A program made the position numbers and the translations under genes. Below are positions 1 to 12,100 of a stretch of 64,000 nucleotides of DNA, in pieces (the first letter of the stretch is position 1; every line of letters starts with the position of its first letter). The notes under the pieces are model-generated. The model made no database searches, had not been told where the DNA came from, and worked only from the letters and a program-made list of their open reading frames with translations. Source of the DNA: Axinella damicornis (taxonomy: Eukaryota; Porifera; Demospongiae; Axinellida; Axinellidae); the NCBI GenBank assembly GCA_963931865.1, contig OZ007505.1:19609139-19673138 (forward strand). The letters run 5' to 3'.

Positions 1-18
1 AATACTGTGTATACTCAC

Positions 19-3000
19 CAGGATCATAGTAGTCGTAGACAGTGACCGGCAGTGGCTGGGGGTTCTCTATAGTAAACCTCTCCAGAAACTCCACTATGAA
101 GGTGGTTGGACTGTTACGAACCTGCACACGATGAAAGAAGCAGAACTATAACTATAATACATAGCTAAAAGAGGGGAGGGAAAACAAATGCTCCAGAGAA
201 GATAAACAATTCCATCTCCATACTTAGAAGGTTGCCGCAAGGTCATGTTCACTCAATAGGCTTACATCACTGAAGTAAAAGATGATACCGGCTCCTCTCT
301 GATCCACCCTCTCCAGATCTCCATTAGCCGCCTGCAGTTCATGCATGCATTACAAAGGCAGCGAGGAAGAATTCATTCTGTAAAGTCCTGTGTGGTTGGG
401 TGTATCCATGCCCAGTGTATTAGCTCACACCAACCGAATAAATGTTTCAAGAGGTTTGAAACAGACGTTTCGGCCACTATCAGTGAATATACAAACAATG
501 CGGACAACACAAGTCTAAATACAGCAACGGAAAGGGGTGGGGTAAAGGCGGCAAAAGAGCGGGAAAGTTTGAAACAGACGTCTCCCTTCCACACATGGAA
601 GGGAGACCACTTACAGGATGCTGAATGCCAAAGAAAACGCTGCATGGTTTGTATGCAAGACTCCTACTTGTGAATCAATGCAATGAAATTGTGGGGCAAG
701 CCTTGATACATGCACATAATTCATGTTGAATTGTTGTACGCAAGTGTGGCTGTGAATGGCTTCAGTACTGCTCGTGATTACTATAGTAATGGACTTCCTA
801 ATTTCCTCGAATAGATGTCTAATTTTGTCCACTTTCGAGTGTAAACCGCACTCCTGGTAGCCAGTGATCCTGGCCCAGGTCTTACTCTCACCTTGTGGAT
901 GCATCCACCAGCACATATTCACAGCTAGCCCTGTTCAAAGGCTGCCCGCCAATCCGTTTGCAACCCATTCTCAGTCAACTTACGAAGTCATCCAGGAACC
1001 TGTTGCCAGTGTAGATATAGCCAGTGGGAATCTCCACGTCAACAATGGCCATGTTGGATGACTTCCCCCTCAGGTACCTGATGAAACAGAGAAGAAACTT
1101 TCTCAACAGTTGCCTAATTGTATAATAGGCAGCCTTTCCAGTCCACTTGGGTTATTGGGTCATGTGAACAGCATTCACAAGAGTATATTACTGTAGTCTT
1201 GCCAGAGAGTACCCGTGGTCAAAGTTCACCCACCAGTCTCTTGCAATGTGAGATGGTGTCGGCATTGAATGCTGGTTGGAGCACATATTGAAATCCAGCA
1301 TAATGGTATCGTTTTACTTATCAATTTTCTTATATGAATTCACCAACCTTTGGTTAGCCTGAGGACATTTGAACAAGCACTTTCATCACCGGCAGTTGTA
1401 ATGAAACCTTACTCTCACCTTGTGAATGAGATTGCATCCACACAGTTCTTACTATAGCTACAGCTCTCTCCAATTAATAGCTACTACACATGTACGTGAT
1501 GTCCAGGACCGCCAAAAATGGACCAAAATTGACAATGAGAGAACATACATGTCCATGGTACCTCCACCACCAAGGTGTGTTCAGGTTATAATGGGTCAGT
1601 AGGTAAGGCATGAGACATCATTCTGCAGAGGTCAGCTTGCATTACCAGGAATGTGGTTGCCAATTCTTCACAGGTACATTGGAACTACGCTTCCCTACTT
1701 AGGGCTCTATGTAGCTATCTACCTGTAAACCAAAACGATCACTACACAAGGGAGGGATATAGTAATTGATGTTGACTTTCTTCACAATTCTATATCAGTG
1801 AGGTATACCTGATCCTAATGGAGAGCTCCAGAATGGCTCCCAGAGGGGTCTCCTCCTTCTCGGTAGCCAGTTCCATGGAGAAAGCCCTTGCATCAGAACA
1901 GCAGTTGCAACCGTGGTACTCCAAAGTGCTCTACATCAGTACACAGTATAATGTAACACAGAATGCCATTGCCATTGCAACAGGTTTCTTCTCCCATTAT
2001 TGAGATGTTTGGGCACTAGGAGCTCATTAGGCAATTACCTGTTGCCATGGCAATTATCGCTAGTCTAGTCCCGCTTCCTGAATACCCCACTTCTGTTACT
2101 CATCATACACACACATATGCACACAGAGGGATCTCTAATACCTGAATGATTACAGTTCCATTTCCACTCCAACTGAGGCAGTTGTTATTACTGGGAACAA
2201 TTGGTACCTGTGGAAGCATTGAGTGTTATTGAGCACTACATGTCACCATGCCATAGTTAAGTAGCAGCTTTAGTAGCCATTGGACTGCACAGTGGTAGAT
2301 CAAGTTTAGGGCAAGAAATTATGATTCTAGGAATTTGGCATGTGACTCTAACTAGCACAGGCTCCCTGCTAGTTAATATCACTGGAAACCCACAGGAAAA
2401 GGTAATCAAACTACTTGTGAAGCCTTGAAAGCTATAATTATAATTCTTCGAAAATTCAACTCCAATGGATTCGCTGACCAAAGGACTCTTAACATAATCC
2501 ATGATCTAAGAATTCAATTCCTATTCATGATTAACACAAGGCAAGAATGTAAATTACCTTACAAGTACATAGTTTTAGAATGGAGATAAGCATGTTACAA
2601 AGTCACTGGAATCTCACCTCCACATCAAATCGTTGAAAGCGGTTCTCACTGTTGACAGTCCTGACAACATTAGATGAAAGCCCAGGAAGAGTGAACACCA
2701 CACTCTGGTCAATGTCAGCAGTGAAGGTATACTCTGCAAACTTTGCCAAGGCTTGGAGGGCCACCACAGTGTCCTGCAGAAAGTGGAGATGCTGTGTCAC
2801 GATTAGGGTCACACTAGCCTAGTCCAAACGGATGTGCCATAATTATGCACAGACTATATTGGAGTACAGACACTACTCTGCCCACCTGAGAGGACCAGTA
2901 TCCCCCAGTGCCACTCCTAATCCTGACAAGCCACTGGGCCAGACAGACGGTGGACTCTGTGTCCCCTCCTTCCAACAAGGCCAGTAGAGTGTAGGCAGTG

Positions 3001-3124
3001 GTCTCCACACAGGCAGCAGAACCCTCACTCCGTGGGCGGCCAATGCAGTCCGCACCCTGACCTCCACTGTCTCCACTGCGTGTGTCATGAGGACACTTGT
3101 TGCAAACAAAGCAGGCTCCAGGGA
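19..3124 (-). other. Copy A end of TED, MG8 and receptor-binding domain (exons 31-37)
   Basis: Exons 3124-2886, 2773-2618, 2207-2142, 1930-1809, 1077-984, 331-266, 121-19. Exon 31 carries a Cys-rich insert (CFVCN.CPHDTRS-type) before ETTAYTLLALLEGGD and QWLVRIRSGTGGYWSSQ, a classical TED segment. Exon 35 gives SSNMAIVDVEIPTGY and GNRFLDDF, the receptor-binding signature. Exon 37 ends in VTVYDYYDPG at the left edge. The homologous copy B then has two or more further exons (22760-22476), so the same is expected outside this window. Confidence 0.88.
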
Positions 3125-6100
3125 CTGCATGCAGACAATGAGAAAATTAATTCCTAAGTAGCCTCTTTTGTCAATCTGATGCACTGTATCACTGCATTTG
3201 TTGTATGAATTATCAGAAGAATAATGGAGTGCTGGAAGGAATAACAGGGGGAAATTTCAGGTTAGAATATTGAACATTTAGTGGGCATCTACCTCAATGA
3301 ATGTGAATAGTACCTCTGCCACAACCCTTAAAATGCTTCACAGAACAATGGTAATTTAGCCCTCACAATATGTATGGCCAGAAGAACTGAAGATTGACAA
3401 TGAGCAGTACTGACAGCTCATTGGCCCACGTTATGCTTCCAGCCACTGTTGGATAGTTGTTTCATTCATGTTTCCGAGTATGAGATCCTCTCGTTTACAC
3501 CACAACTGTCCATATCTGCGAGTGTTTACTTGTTAAACTTGCAGTGTGCAGAGTACATTGCTTATTCTCAAATGTGCGTGTGATGTTTGTGATAGTAAGT
3601 GATTACTGTTGTTATGAAGTATCCCATATTATACACACACTTACATGTCTTGCTAGTGGCAATCCTGGAACGGAGATCATCCATCATGCTGGTCACATTT
3701 TGTGGGGGGTTATCATTGTTCCTCAGCAGAGCATATGTGGCAAGGGCATGACCATAGTTGCAGAAGCCTCCCTCTTCCTCATATTGGTTCACCAAGTACC
3801 GCTCAGCTCGGGATATGGCAGTCGTAGCATTGATCTGCGAGGAGAGTGAGTGAAAGTTGTATACATACAGTGTCTATGGTTATGGAGAAATTATTGATCT
3901 GCAAGGAGAGTGAGTGAAAGTTGTATACATACAGTGTCTATGGTTATGAAGAAATTATTGATCTGCGAGGAGAGTGAGTGAAAGTTGTATACATACAGTG
4001 TCTATGGTTATGAAGAAATTATTGATCTGCAAGGAGAGTGAGTGAAAGTTGTGTACATACAGTGTCTATGGTTATGAAGAAATTATTGATCTGCGAGGAG
4101 AGTGAGTGAAAGTTGTATACATACAGTGTCTATGGTTATGAAGAAATTATTCTGTTACATGATGTATAATTGGTGTGTATCTGAAGAGTGAACACTGATT
4201 GAGATTTCGACTGTAGGCATGCCAGATAATGCACTTTAGTAACGGATTGCATATGTACAGTTGTTAATCCAATGTACCAGTGTGCTGATAGAAGTTGTGT
4301 CATCCTCGAAAGTCTCAACATACTGCTTCAGGGACAACAGTCCAAAAGCAGTGTGAGCAACGTAGCCATTGTCATGCTGGAAGGGAAAAGAGGTCAATTT
4401 GGTATCATGTTATATATATATACGTCATACTAAGCAGTATTCTATTACAGGCACAGAACAATACGAGCTGCTCTACAGCTTACCTTACACTAAGAACCAA
4501 AGGAAAAAAAAAATACAAATTTCAAAATACAAACAAACAAACAAAAAAAAACGCTAACGTACAGAACAAAGAACTAACACAATCACAATTATTGTATACA
4601 AAACAAGACAAGACGAAATACAACTACATGCAACTATTTACACAGAGGGTTCCCAGCACTGAGGCTACATTGCCACGCTGAATAGCAAGCAGTATTGGAT
4701 CAACCATTCTTGTTTGAATTATAATGTCGTACACAAGTGCATATACCATACCGACTAACGTATTGGATTGTGTGTGAACTCCATCAGAGCACCTTGAGAT
4801 GAAGTATGTGGTTCATTCATTGCACATTGTTTTACGGATAGATATATGCATGTTTTGTGCAGTCTAGGAATGATTGCACATCACATTGTAAACTTGTGCA
4901 ACATTCTCAAGATTGCACAATCATAGAGATTGCATACCACTCATCAAGATTGTGTAAGAGTCATGCACAGTAGCAGTACAAGTTTGACCAGAATTGGGGA
5001 TGTACTCTTCTGTAATAATATTGCAACGTTAGTTACACTATCTTGAGATTGTGTAGCCACTCTGTTCACAATCTCAAGATGTTCCATGCAATTTAGGAAT
5101 CTGTACAATCTTGAGAATGCTGTGGTGCATTCAAACTGTTTAGCAAGGATGTGTGAAGGAGATTGTGCACACCAGTAATCCAAAGTTGTGTACTCGTCCA
5201 ATGATGGGTAGCTTGCCAGTCTTCCTCTGCTTGTTAATCATGTAATTCAGAGCTCCGTCAATGACAGCCTTGTCAATCAACTCAAAACCCGGTTCTTGCT
5301 CTGGGTAGATTACATGGCACACAATAGTCAACTAGAACTGTGCAGATGCAGTAGCAGACATAAGACCCAAAGATTCCTCTCTAACAGCCACAATGGAGCT
5401 ATAGGGGTAATTACATGCAGCCATGCTGCTGTTGCATACTAACCTCCGGAATTAGTTACTTGGGAACATCCATTTGTATGGACTCTAAACAAATTTTACC
5501 CATGTGCCGAGTTGCTTGATTCCAGTTACTTCAGCTGGGATTGGAAGTTTAACTTACCATGCAATCCATGCTGATCACTTACCTCTGTAGAACCTGACAA
5601 TGCTAGAGAAAGTGTTCGCAACAGCAACAGTTAGCCTAAAACCATTGAATACATACGAGCATAACGAAAGATAAAATGTGTCTCATTGCCCATGTGTATA
5701 AATGTACATACCATAAGTTGCAGCTTCCATGAGACCAGATGCTGAAACAACCGGAACTTTTCAGGTATGTCAGCTGACGCTGGTAACCTGGTGGTATAGC
5801 CAAGAGGAACGTGTAATCCATCATGCTACAATAATCTGTGCTTTAGATATAACTCTAATGTGTACATTCCACTCATGAGGTACAACAAACATATAATACT
5901 GTACCAGTATGAAGGTTGTTCCTGATCTTGATGGCAATGAAGTCCTGCAGCTGATCTGTCGTCTTGAGGTACTCTGCCACCACCCAATTAGTAGCAGTCC
6001 TTACAAGGTTCTGCTCTCCACAACCAGACGGTAGCACCAACAAACGGTTCAGGTTGGGGGGAGACATCACGTCCCCTGCCATCCAATGACATACCACCAT

Positions 6101-9100
6101 GGCTTAATTGTAGCACTCTAAACTACCCATTTCAGGTACAGCCTAAATACCGTGGTACATATATAGTCCGCAGTTCCCTACCAAATATCTGTATGCTGTT
6201 CGTGTCATGCACAGTCATTGACCTGTGCCTTAGTACACCATACTCATGTTCCAAATACACACAACTCACAAAATACCTACATACACACCCCAAACACTCA
6301 CAAATCATACACACACTCTCAATGATAAATTCCATGCATATTATATCCACCTGTAATTGTGATAGTTGCCTTGGCGGTGCCAGGAATGACACAAGATAGC
6401 AGACTGTAGTTGAAACAGTGCTGGCCAGAGTCTGCATGGAGAACACGCAAGAGACAAGGTTTAATATAGCAAGCGATAACAAGCACTATAACATTGGATG
6501 CCAGCAAGGATGAACTCATTCATAAACTTTACCTTCAACAAAGAGATTCTGTGTCGCTTCGAATCTTTCACAGCCAGGCTAGGCATGATGATACATAAGA
6601 GGAAAGACAGGTGTTAGTATGTAGTGAAAGGTATGCAGCATGTGTGGCATGACTTTCATGTCACCACTTGAGGTGAAATCATTTCCTTGTTTACGCCCCA
6701 CTCATCATTATCACCGGAGGGAAAAAGGTATACCAGTGAAGATTATAGATAGTTAATTCTTACTGTCGTGTATATTAAAACTAATACTTGGTTACTACTA
6801 CTCAACCTACCTTGACATTCAGAAATTTTCTGACAAGATCTTTCTCCCCATGATCACCCAGAGCACTCACAGTGATGGCCAACTGCCCAATTGCCCTTGG
6901 CCTCAGTCGGAGGCTGAAAGGGGTGCTAGTTCCATGGGATACATTCAGCACACCACTCTCAGGAAGGCCATCATCATCAACGTGTAGATCATCGTCAACT
7001 GCCACAGACACAGTGGCCTAAATGGAAAGAAAAGACTTGAGTGTGATGAGGATAGTTTCAGTGAGACAGGCAGACCTAGAGCACAAGTCACAGTTAGAAA
7101 AGGCCAAGACTTCTACTTTTGAAGCACACTAGATCAGTGTTGATGTCCATACATATCTCATTCTGCATTTTCAATACTTTGCTAGCACATGCGTGTAACT
7201 ACAAAATTTGCATGTAATGCTGCTCCCCACACTAGAGATTTGATTTGGGCAGTAATTGAGAACACTTGTCAGCTTGGGGCTTGAATAAACACTTAGCAGT
7301 GTCCACACAATGTCATACGTTTACTCCTCTCCTGCTACCAAAGTAGAACACGAGTGGTGTGACAGTGACCGTCTCTCCAAAGTTAACACTGAAGGGCAGC
7401 TCCAGAGAAACAAAGAATGGCTTGGAGGCTGTGAGCTCAACACGGGGGGACAACCCAAGACCACTCTCTCTAGAGAAAGCAAAGGCTTTGGCAACCCATG
7501 TAGTAATGGTGTCAGGAACAGTAGAGGTGAGCCTTGCTGTGCCGTTCTCACTGTATTGAAAGAGAAGTTGCTTCAGTTGCTATGTACCTATGTAGGAGTG
7601 ATACGCAAGTTGCAATGTGTGCCAATGAGGAAAGAATGCCCCAAACTTACTCCGTCCTCTGCACAGCCCAAATCCAGCTCTCTGGAAAGAATGTCCTCGC
7701 CTGTCCCTCCTCTTCCACGGGGTTTGGCTCAGGGTTTCCCTCCTCAAGAGGACGAGTGGTTGTGGGTTCAGGTTCAGATTGAATTTTACTTACAGGAAGG
7801 GAACCATACACCCGAATACCTCCCCCTACAGGGTAAAAGACAGAGAAAGAACTGAGGACACAGTGATTGATTCGTTTCCCATGGCAATATAGAAGAAGGC
7901 AACGCTTAACTACTTCTGAACTTACAGTCGAACAATATAGGTCTGCGTGGAGGTGTGGGTTGGAACAAATTAGACTGCAGTGATACCCCAGCAGCCTGAA
8001 GAAATTGAAATCACGACAATGCACTAAAAGGTAGCGGGTGTGCATGTGATCACAGATTGCAATGTTATGCCCCACATGAATACAAGTCATGTTGCACAGT
8101 TTTGCAGAAACATGGAAGCTTTGATGAAAAAGCATAATCAATAGCTTCCTCATATATATCTCCTGAAGTAATTCATGGACCAGTTATTTTTGGGATCTAC
8201 TTATCGACTCAGTTATGACTTTAGAAGATGAGAAGAACTATGTACAACTATCTGCTGCCTAGGTAACAGGGATTCTGTCATCCAAAGGTGTAATTATTGA
8301 TTCAAGGAGCGTGTGGCATTAATGCGTAGTTTTCCTCTCCTTCCATTACAGGGTTTAATGAAAACAGCATCCAGAAGAATTAGTAGAATACCAGTAGAAC
8401 TTAAGGAGCAGATCATTAACCGTAAGCAGGTAGCTATCTATTACAGTTCCTAACTTACATTGAATACTGTTGAAACACCATATTTGCTTGACCCAGAGCA
8501 TGAACTGAGGCAGCAAGAGCGTGCTGAACCCACATCACATTTGTATCCTGGGAGGGAGCCAACAGTCAGCGACCGCAGCAGACTACAGATCTATAGGGAT
8601 CAAGACTCCAGTAACATGAAAACAAAGCTTCAATGTATAGCCACAGTGTCTCATACACATGCAGTTACTACTCAGTAAGCTCATCACATGGGAGACCTTT
8701 TAGTTAAAAGCCTCCACACACTTTTGCCAACTGTCTTCTGCAGAAACCTATCCTGTCCACACCATTGTACTTTCTTCCCCTCTCAGGACAGAGAATGTAA
8801 CTCACATTGTCACTCTCCAGGGACTTGCATGCATCTGCAAGCAAGGTGAGGCTCTTGTCAATGACACTGAGCAACACGACAGAGCGAGGGGAGGTCACAG
8901 CTTCCACACTGATAGGCTCTCCTGGAGAGGCACTGCTCCGGTTGAATGCCAGCCCAACCTGGAAGTGACAGGCAGAGTTTGTTTTATGCCTTTATGTTTC
9001 CACATGACACAAGCATTACAATTCAGTGATTATACGTAACTATTTTGCTAGCAACTTAATATCGCACAAAGATACAGGCTTGCAGTCCTTTTTGATAATG

Positions 9101-12100
9101 TATACGAGAATTATTGTTCAGTTTTTCTTGTTAATAACCTACGTATGAATCAGCACCCTGTGGAAAACATCAAAGATTAATTCTGCCATAATCATGCACA
9201 ATCATTAGTACTAACGCACCATTGTTAGCTAATGCCAAAGACAATGCAATTCTGAACTCTAACCTGGTTTGGTAGTGCACATTCGACAGGGATCTCGACG
9301 AGGTCTGCCACTAGTTCCCCGTCCTCGCGTGAGAACACACCAAGAACCTTCACTCTGGGGACCATGGGAGCAGTGACCCGGAATGAAACCACAGCTGTGG
9401 TGGTCTCATTACGCCTCCGCTTGAACGTGTGCTCCTGGATACTACCCTGACTGATCACCTACATAGGGAAAATGGATAGAATATGTACATGTAGACAAGA
9501 ACAATGAGCACACACTGTCCAGTAGACGGATTACTACTAATGGTGCAGCCCATGAGTTCCAACATCAGTGGTGGACCCAAATTTGTAGCTTGAAAATTCG
9601 TCACTTGCCTCACCTACACACACACTTACCAGTAGATGCAACATGTTGAAGGATACGGTACTACTGGCTCTGATTTTAGCTTTCGAACCAACCTGTAGTA
9701 CCAGTAGATATCAATATGTAACACAAAGAAATAATTACACACAAGAGGTAGCAGCTACCGGTATGTTATGCACGAAAGAACTGCCATGACCACAACAGCT
9801 TCAGGTGCATACCATATCTCTTTTAAGTATAAGTTGGTCCAGCAGCCTTGCTGCATTGTCAAGCTTGCATGTATTTTCAAACTCAATCTTAACACAAACT
9901 AGCCACATTAATAATTATTCCCCTCACTGTCAATGGAGACCTCCTCGAGACATGCTCCAGTTGCAGGAAGGACTTGGTGGGGGAATACATGGGGGCTGGG
10001 TAGATGCACAGCTGCTCACTACCACATGACTGGGAGGAGCCAGAGAGTCTCACCTTTGAGGGAAGGAATAACAAGATAAGCGTTATTGATGAAACTAGTA
10101 TATTTTTCTCTAAATCATAAACTTGGAGGGTACTGTATTCTCATAACGTATGTAACTGTCATAAGAATTCGCAAGTTCATTGCACGTTCAAGTAAGGAAT
10201 GCGCTTACTAGCATTGCTACCTAGGAGATTTTTTTACACAAAATCAATAAACACAAATCTGTCTACCATAATTATGTACATATACATTTATCTTGAGGCA
10301 TTTCGCATTTGAAGGAACTGGTATCATCACTGTGACTCTCCCATCTTTTCTGCTAATGGCTGTATCACTCTCCAATAGAGTTTTCTGTCCATTGTCTCTG
10401 CTGATTGTGGCTGTTACTCTAACACTGGAGCCAGGGGGAGGAGAGCCATCCGCACTGGTCACCACAGCCTGGGCTCGTGTTTATGTATGTGATTTTAATA
10501 GTGTTCAAAACAAAAGGTGTGTATGCCACAGATTAAAGTGGGAGAGTATACAACCTCATTCAATCGGTCGGTAATGAAACCAAAACCGCACAAGAACTAT
10601 AGACCAAAGGTTAATCTGTGCATGTGTGTGTATGTGGTGCATATGTAGCTACAGTACAAGTGAAATCTGTGATACAGACCGACGCATACCTTGAGAGTGT
10701 AATTGAGTCCGGCACGGAAAAGCTGTGGGTTGTCATCTGCCAATTTTACACGCACAGGATTGACCACCAGGGGGAAAGAGACGGTGTCTGATTGTTTGGT
10801 TCCCCTCCCTGCCTCCTCCACCTCTGCTGTGATGCGCACTCGGGAGTTCACACAGAAAGGGTCGTACTTGGAGCTGTGGTTGGAGCTGATTCGGAATGTA
10901 AAAGTCCCATTGGCCTGCATACATGTGATAATGATAACAGTATATTTTCCTCATTGCTAGAGTATGCATATCAATGTCAGAGCAAAATGCAGTAACAGTC
11001 TCATCTTAGCACTTTCACTCCCTTTTCGCGTCACTCGCTTCAGCTGCTGCTCCCTGATTGCATCTGTGCACAAGTCCGGCATTGGACAACTCTCAGTGCA
11101 CAAGTCTTGTGAGCCATCGGCCCCCTTGTGGTGTCCGCAGTAGCACTAGCTACAAAAGACAGTGGTCTCACTAAGCTCTCGCTCCTCATTATGTCTATGT
11201 GAGTACGGCGTACCTCACTACGCTGATCACTGACAGCCTTGTGCGATAGCATCCCTGACAGCATTAGTGCAAGATTGAGGTCAAATAGGTAGAAAGGTCG
11301 CATCCTCTAATTTCTGACACTCTCCAGTTGGATTAACCTTCTGGCCAGGCAGTTGTCAGTTGTACAGACAGTCTAATTATAAGCAGGTGTTATTTTGTTG
11401 CAAAATCGTTGACGGTTTTGCGATGCATCCTGTCTACTGTAATACATTACTAGACTTAGTCCCTTTAACACAATTGTAGGTCCAGGTCTGCCTCTACATC
11501 TTATAATTCTCAATCCACTACTCTCTGTATATAGGCAAGGTAACTAACAAACACGTACATGTATAGGCAAGGTAACTAACAAATTATCTGTTGTACCAGT
11601 ATCGCAATTCTCTCATAAAACAGGAAAGACTTTCTGCCGGAGGTCTCCAGTGTGGCATTGATCTTCACTGTCCCCTGAAGTCTCTCACCAAATGTGTACC
11701 TGAATTGACAGAAACACAATACAGTCATAATTATGTAGCTTTCATGATACTATTATCTATACCACTTCCACACCTGAACATGCACATCATGTACACACAT
11801 TATGCCACACATATACATGCATGCACACATGCATGCAACTGCACAAAGACACACACTCTCTCAGCTCTCTCCTCTCTCTCTCTCTCACACACACACATGC
11901 ACATAACAAAGCTCACTTTGCAATCACCCTCCCAGTGATGAATTCTTCACGAGTGAGCAGTTTTGGTCCTTCCAATATCACTTCAAACCGTGGTAAAACT
12001 GTATGACATTGTGAAACATAGGATAAGAGTGATAATTGCTACAGTAGAAGTCTTTAGCCGATTACATTACCAGATCCAATCAAAGTACTCACTGTACTCC

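Larger units (their letters stand above)
3645..7017 (-). other. Copy A thioester domain block (exons 22-30)
   Basis: Exons 7017-6811, 6578-6533, 6431-6351, 6075-5905, 5787-5712, 5635-5583, 5300-5173, 4376-4278, 3834-3645. Exon 25 (6075-5905) encodes LPSGCGEQNLV: Cys and Gln form the internal thioester. Exon 26 gives GYQRQLTYLKSSGCFSIW, the conserved strand after it. Exon 28 gives IDGALNYMINKQ and GRVHNFGL, whose His sits at C3-like spacing from the thioester Cys. Exon 29 gives AHTAFGLLSLKQYVE. The alpha-hexamer repeats of the TED continue into exons 31-33. Confidence 0.9.

Noticed and set aside
3829..4148. CRISPR-like array
   Set aside because: The units are contiguous with no unique spacers and the genome is eukaryotic; it is an ordinary tandem repeat.
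7310..7855. Plus-strand frame of 181 codons
   Set aside because: It is the antisense shadow of copy A exons 20-21, which have family motifs and good splice sites on the minus strand.
8459..8590. Anaphylatoxin domain in copy A before the bait region
   Set aside because: The exon has a CC..C cluster but lacks the six-Cys ANATO pattern and its spacing.
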